Shown in pieces: positions 61,360 through 64,000 of a DNA stretch of 64,000 bases. The DNA is from Ferranicluibacter quercicola (GTDB lineage Bacteria > Pseudomonadota > Alphaproteobacteria > Rhizobiales > Rhizobiaceae). How positions within the stretch are numbered: the stretch's first letter is position 1; the number at the start of each line of letters is the position of its first letter. The notes beneath the pieces are model-generated. The model was not told where the DNA came from and ran no database searches. It was given only the letters and a program-made list of their open reading frames with translations. The stretch spans positions 32,872 to 96,871 of the forward strand of contig NZ_JAJOZR010000016.1 in the NCBI RefSeq assembly GCF_021168455.1. Direction: 5' to 3'. The position numbers and the translations under genes are program-made.

Positions 61360-63204
61360 TTATGCTGCCATGTTGCGGATAGTTGACCGCGGTATGGAGG
61401 GACGAACATGCGTGACCGAGCCGAGTTTAAACTGAGACAAGAGCTGGGTCAGTGACGCGGCTTCCCTGGCAAGGCTATGGCTGGCGGCCGTAGACTGCTC
61501 GACCATTGCCGCGTTCTGCTGCGTACCCTGGTCCATGGTGTTAACGGCCGTGTTGATTTCCTGGAGGCCGACGGACTGTTCGCGGGCGGCTTCGACAATG
61601 GCGGCAACGTGCCGGTTGATCTCCTGGACTTCACCAGCAATCGTCGCGAGGGACGCTCCCGTCTCGCCGACAAGCTTGACGCCGGCTTGAACGTGACCGC
61701 TGGAGGTTGCGATCAGGGCCTTGATCTCCTTGGCAGCCTTCGCAGAGCGTTGAGCCAGCTCCCGGACTTCCTGTGCCACGACCGCAAACCCCTTGCCCGC
61801 TTCCCCTGCGCGCGCAGCTTCCACGCCGGCGTTCAGAGCCAAGAGGTTCGTCTGGAACGCGATTTCGTCGATGACGCTGATGATGCTGCCAATCTCGCCT
61901 GACGACGTCTCGATCGCCTTCATAGCCGTGACCGCACTGCTGACCACCTGACCGGATCGTTCAGCGCCCTCACGGGCGCGGGCAACCAGTGCTCCGGCTT
62001 CCTCGGCGCGACGCGTCGAGTCACGCACTGTCGTGGTGATCTGTTCGAGAGCTGCCGCCGTTTCCTCGACGGACGCGGCTTGCTGCTCGGTTCGTCGCGA
62101 AAGATCATCGGCCGCCGAGCGAATCTCGTTTGCACCGCCGTCGATGCCGCGGGCGTTCTCACCGACCTGGATCAGTGTCGACTCCAGTTTTCCGAGGGAA
62201 GCGTTGAAGTTCTCGCGCAGCAGATCGAGCTGCGAAACGAAAGCTCCGGGGATGCGATAAGCGACATTGCCTTCAGAGAGTTCCTGAAGACCCTTGGCGA
62301 GGTTCGTGACCGCGTGAAGGGTGTCTTCGGCCTCCTGAGCCTTTTGAGCTTCACGCTGAATGCGCTCGTTCTCCGACATGGAGCGGTTTGATGCGGTCTC
62401 CTGTTCGAGCCTTGAGCGTTCGATGGCGTTGTCGCGAAACACCATGACGGCTGCTGCCATTTCACCAATTTCATCGCGACGGTCGGTCCCTGATACTGGA
62501 GCGTCGACGTCTCCGTTGGCCAGGCTCGTCATTCTCATTCGAAGAGACGCGATAGGTGCCGTTATGCCGCGCGCCGTAACAAAGAGGGCCAGCGCAATGC
62601 CTATCGTGAATATCACACCGAGGATGAGAAGACTGTAGAAGATCGTTGAAGAAGTCTCCTCAGCCAGAGCGGCAGTCTTGCTTGCAATCGTCTTGGACAG
62701 GGCGTTGATCCAGTTCCGGATTTCCGGCAGTGACGTGGCAACCTCCTTGTCTGCCTGCGCGAGCAGCGCCTTCGCCTCGTCATTCCGGTCAGAGGCGCCT
62801 GCGACAATCGCCTTCTCGGTTATTGCAAAGATCGCTTTGCCCTTTTGCTCAAAGCTGTCGAAGGTCTGGGCATCATCTGGAAGCGCAGTTCTGGACTCAT
62901 TGAGGAGTTCCAAGTAGCGGGCGGTACTCGCGCGGTAGTCGGTCGTTGCTGCTGCAACTTCAGGCGTCCCGCTCGCATAAGCCATAACCTGATAGGCGTC
63001 ATAGACAACGGCCACCAGGCGTTGGCTGGCGATGGCCATATTGATCTCTGCAGCGGCTTCTTTTGAGAGGAACCTCGAATAGTTTGCGTCCGACGCGCTG
63101 TAGTTGTGAGCGATGACAGCGACACCGCCGATACCTGCGACACACAAAGGGATGAGGAGTGACAGGATTTTTGTTCTGATGCGAGCGTTCTGGAGGAATG
63201 ACAT
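61360..63204 (-). CDS. Methyl-accepting chemotaxis protein
   Basis: 614 residues. Helix about 12-34, periplasmic sensor of about 150 residues (helical), second helix about 188-210, HAMP (ASLRMRMTSLANGDVDAPVSG), and a signalling domain with the tip IDEIAFQTNLLALNAGVEAARAGE. The ATG at 63204 follows AAGGGA; the frame is open 26 codons upstream. No CheR-binding pentapeptide at the C-terminus. An exact CtrA box lies about 95 bases upstream. Ligand unknown. Confidence 0.93.
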   Translation of the reverse strand: MSFLQNARIRTKILSLLIPLCVAGIGGVAVIAHNYSASDANYSRFLSKEAAAEINMAIASQRLVAVVYDAYQVMAYASGTPEVAAATTDYRASTARYLELLNESRTALPDDAQTFDSFEQKGKAIFAITEKAIVAGASDRNDEAKALLAQADKEVATSLPEIRNWINALSKTIASKTAALAEETSSTIFYSLLILGVIFTIGIALALFVTARGITAPIASLRMRMTSLANGDVDAPVSGTDRRDEIGEMAAAVMVFRDNAIERSRLEQETASNRSMSENERIQREAQKAQEAEDTLHAVTNLAKGLQELSEGNVAYRIPGAFVSQLDLLRENFNASLGKLESTLIQVGENARGIDGGANEIRSAADDLSRRTEQQAASVEETAAALEQITTTVRDSTRRAEEAGALVARAREGAERSGQVVSSAVTAMKAIETSSGEIGSIISVIDEIAFQTNLLALNAGVEAARAGEAGKGFAVVAQEVRELAQRSAKAAKEIKALIATSSGHVQAGVKLVGETGASLATIAGEVQEINRHVAAIVEAAREQSVGLQEINTAVNTMDQGTQQNAAMVEQSTAASHSLAREAASLTQLLSQFKLGSVTHVRPSIPRSTIRNMAA

Positions 63205-63297
63205 CGTAGGTCCCTTGAGAGGGGGCGCGCTGCAAATCCGCTTGCGAGATCGTGGAGCCCCTAGAACTAAGGCTACCCGCAATCGCCTAATACGACG

Positions 63298-63313
63298 TTA
63301 AGGGAATTTTAAC
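63298..63313 (-). promoter_or_regulatory. CtrA binding box TTAA-N7-TTAAC
   Basis: Exact match to the CtrA consensus of alphaproteobacteria, symmetric so it reads on both strands, about 95 bases upstream of the chemoreceptor ATG. CtrA controls motility and chemotaxis genes in this class. Confidence 0.55.
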
Positions 63314-63531
63314 GTCTAGTTGCATGATTGCTGCATCGGGTAACGCTGGCGTGTTTGAACGCGGGCCATCGAAGGGCAAACTGCAGACTCTTGTGAGGAA
63401 AAAGATCGATTGCCCGACAGTCAGTTCTGGTCTCCGCCCCCACAGGTTGGCTTGTTTCCGCAGACGGCTTGTGACACAGCGGACGTTACAAAACGATTAT
63501 ACCTGCTGAAGCGGAGAGACTGTCAGCCGAT

Positions 63532-63565
63532 ATTCTGCGATCCCGGTCTACCGAGATCGCAGAAT
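63532..63565 (-). terminator. Terminator hairpin of the porin gene
   Basis: An 11-base-pair stem (ATTCTGCGATC with its complement) with inner CGG/CCG pairing, beginning 14 bases beyond the porin stop on the minus strand. No strong T-run. Confidence 0.6.
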
Positions 63566-63578
63566 GCTCCAGGATCTC

Positions 63579-64000
63579 TTAAAAGTCGCGCTGCAGACGG
63601 ATAGTCCCACCGAATGCGCGATCGTCGCCGCGATTTCCGCCAAACTTGGTGTAGTTTAGTTCCGGCTGCAGGCTAAGCCCGTCGACCACGGCGTACTTCA
63701 TGTTGAGTGCGCTGGCGAGCGTCCCGTCTTCTTCATACGCGACCTGACCATTCAGAGAAGCCTTCTTCGTTATTTTGGCGGTAAAGCCTCCCCAGACGGC
63801 ATAGTCGCCATTCCAGGACGCAAAGAAATTGCGGCGGCGCGAACCACCAGGTCCGTCCGAGTTACCCCAGTCCGACTGGTACCCACCCATTGCAAAGACG
63901 GAAAAGGTCTTGTTGAGAACAAGATCGAGGCGTGCCTTGCCGGCAAAGGTTTCGGCATGTGCATCATAGCCGCCGATGATGGTGAAGCCGCCCCAGTCCT
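63579..64000 (-). CDS. Outer-membrane porin, alphaproteobacterial family (start outside window)
   Basis: The frame reads in from the window end, and codons before the internal Met at 63890 are clearly barrel (GGFTIIGGYDAHAETFAGKARL). The visible 140 residues alternate hydrophobic/polar with GGYQ, WGGFTAKI and a final LQRDF with C-terminal Phe, as in rhizobial RopA-type porins (PF02530). Only the last strands are seen, so it cannot be told whether the gene is complete. Confidence 0.85.
   Translation of the reverse strand, partial: DWGGFTIIGGYDAHAETFAGKARLDLVLNKTFSVFAMGGYQSDWGNSDGPGGSRRRNFFASWNGDYAVWGGFTAKITKKASLNGQVAYEEDGTLASALNMKYAVVDGLSLQPELNYTKFGGNRGDDRAFGGTIRLQRDF

Larger units (their letters stand above)
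63205..63578 (-). promoter_or_regulatory. Intergenic region with CtrA box and porin terminator
   Basis: 374 bases without a gene. The chemoreceptor end holds the perfect dyad GACGTTAA-N7-TTAACGTC at 63294-63316, whose core is an exact CtrA site (TTAA-N7-TTAAC) in both orientations; the porin end holds the hairpin at 63532. Between them nothing is recognised. Confidence 0.45.

Noticed and set aside
1..64000. CRISPR array, rRNA, complete tRNA, intact insertion sequence
   Set aside because: No regularly spaced repeats, rRNA signatures, full cloverleaf or transposase with terminal repeats were seen on either strand.

Overview
The window reads as chromosome- or chromid-type DNA of an alphaproteobacterium of the order Hyphomicrobiales, most likely Rhizobiaceae (Rhizobium, Agrobacterium, Shinella or Ensifer type). 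The reasons are the high GC content, rhizobial-style inositol genes including an IolC fused to a C-terminal aldolase-like domain and an RpiR-type regulator, several sugar ABC importers with LacI regulators, a porin of the alphaproteobacterial family, and exact or near CtrA boxes (TTAA-N7-TTAAC) upstream of both chemoreceptor genes. The genus is inferred; no rRNA or other marker gene is present.

Layout. 1-5.2 kb: the 3' part of a FecR-TPR-outer-membrane-barrel fusion, translationally coupled to a CHASE2 adenylyl cyclase. 5.3-17.8 kb: a catabolic island with a LysR regulator divergent from a roughly 10 kb operon (SDR dehydrogenase, split transketolase, TRAP transporter, sugar ABC importer, COG3618 lactonase-type amidohydrolase), followed by a LacI regulator. 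Its substrate cannot be named, and it is the best candidate here for an undescribed pathway. 18-31.4 kb: an inositol island with an ABC importer, two isomerase/epimerase-type TIM barrels, an IolG-like dehydrogenase, iolC-DUF2090, iolD, iolE, iolB, a tautomerase and an RpiR regulator. 31.8-34.4 kb: a large chemoreceptor. 34.7-40.1 kb: a second cyclitol or sugar locus (three Gfo/Idh/MocA dehydrogenases and an IolE paralogue) divergent from a LacI regulator.

40.3-46.9 kb: an ECF sigma/anti-sigma operon led by a secreted NTF2-like protein, then DUF305, YVTN beta-propeller, thioredoxin-fold (CSHC) and TDT transporter genes. The promoters of the NTF2 and DUF305 operons share GGAAT-N16-CGT, and the TDT gene has a looser version, so these genes probably form one sigma-factor regulon. 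46.3-49.25 kb: a UDG-like gene and a LysR gene beside gene debris: a truncated AcfC-like binding protein, a malate-dehydrogenase-like tail, a TniQ zinc-finger remnant and a DUF347 membrane-protein tail. This looks like an old insertion or rearrangement site.

49.3-61.2 kb: an envelope-remodelling island with two tandem EptA-type phosphoethanolamine transferases, DgkA, a receiver-only response regulator, a PAP2 phosphatase, a membrane-anchored tyrosine-phosphatase-like protein, two complete two-component systems, a PepSY protein, two small secreted proteins and a COG4705 membrane protein. EptA action on phosphatidylethanolamine releases diacylglycerol, which DgkA can recycle. 61.4-64 kb: a second chemoreceptor with an exact CtrA box upstream, and the 3' part of a porin gene running off the window. 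Large antisense reading frames over many of these genes are high-GC shadows and are not annotated. No CRISPR array, rRNA, complete tRNA or intact insertion sequence was seen.
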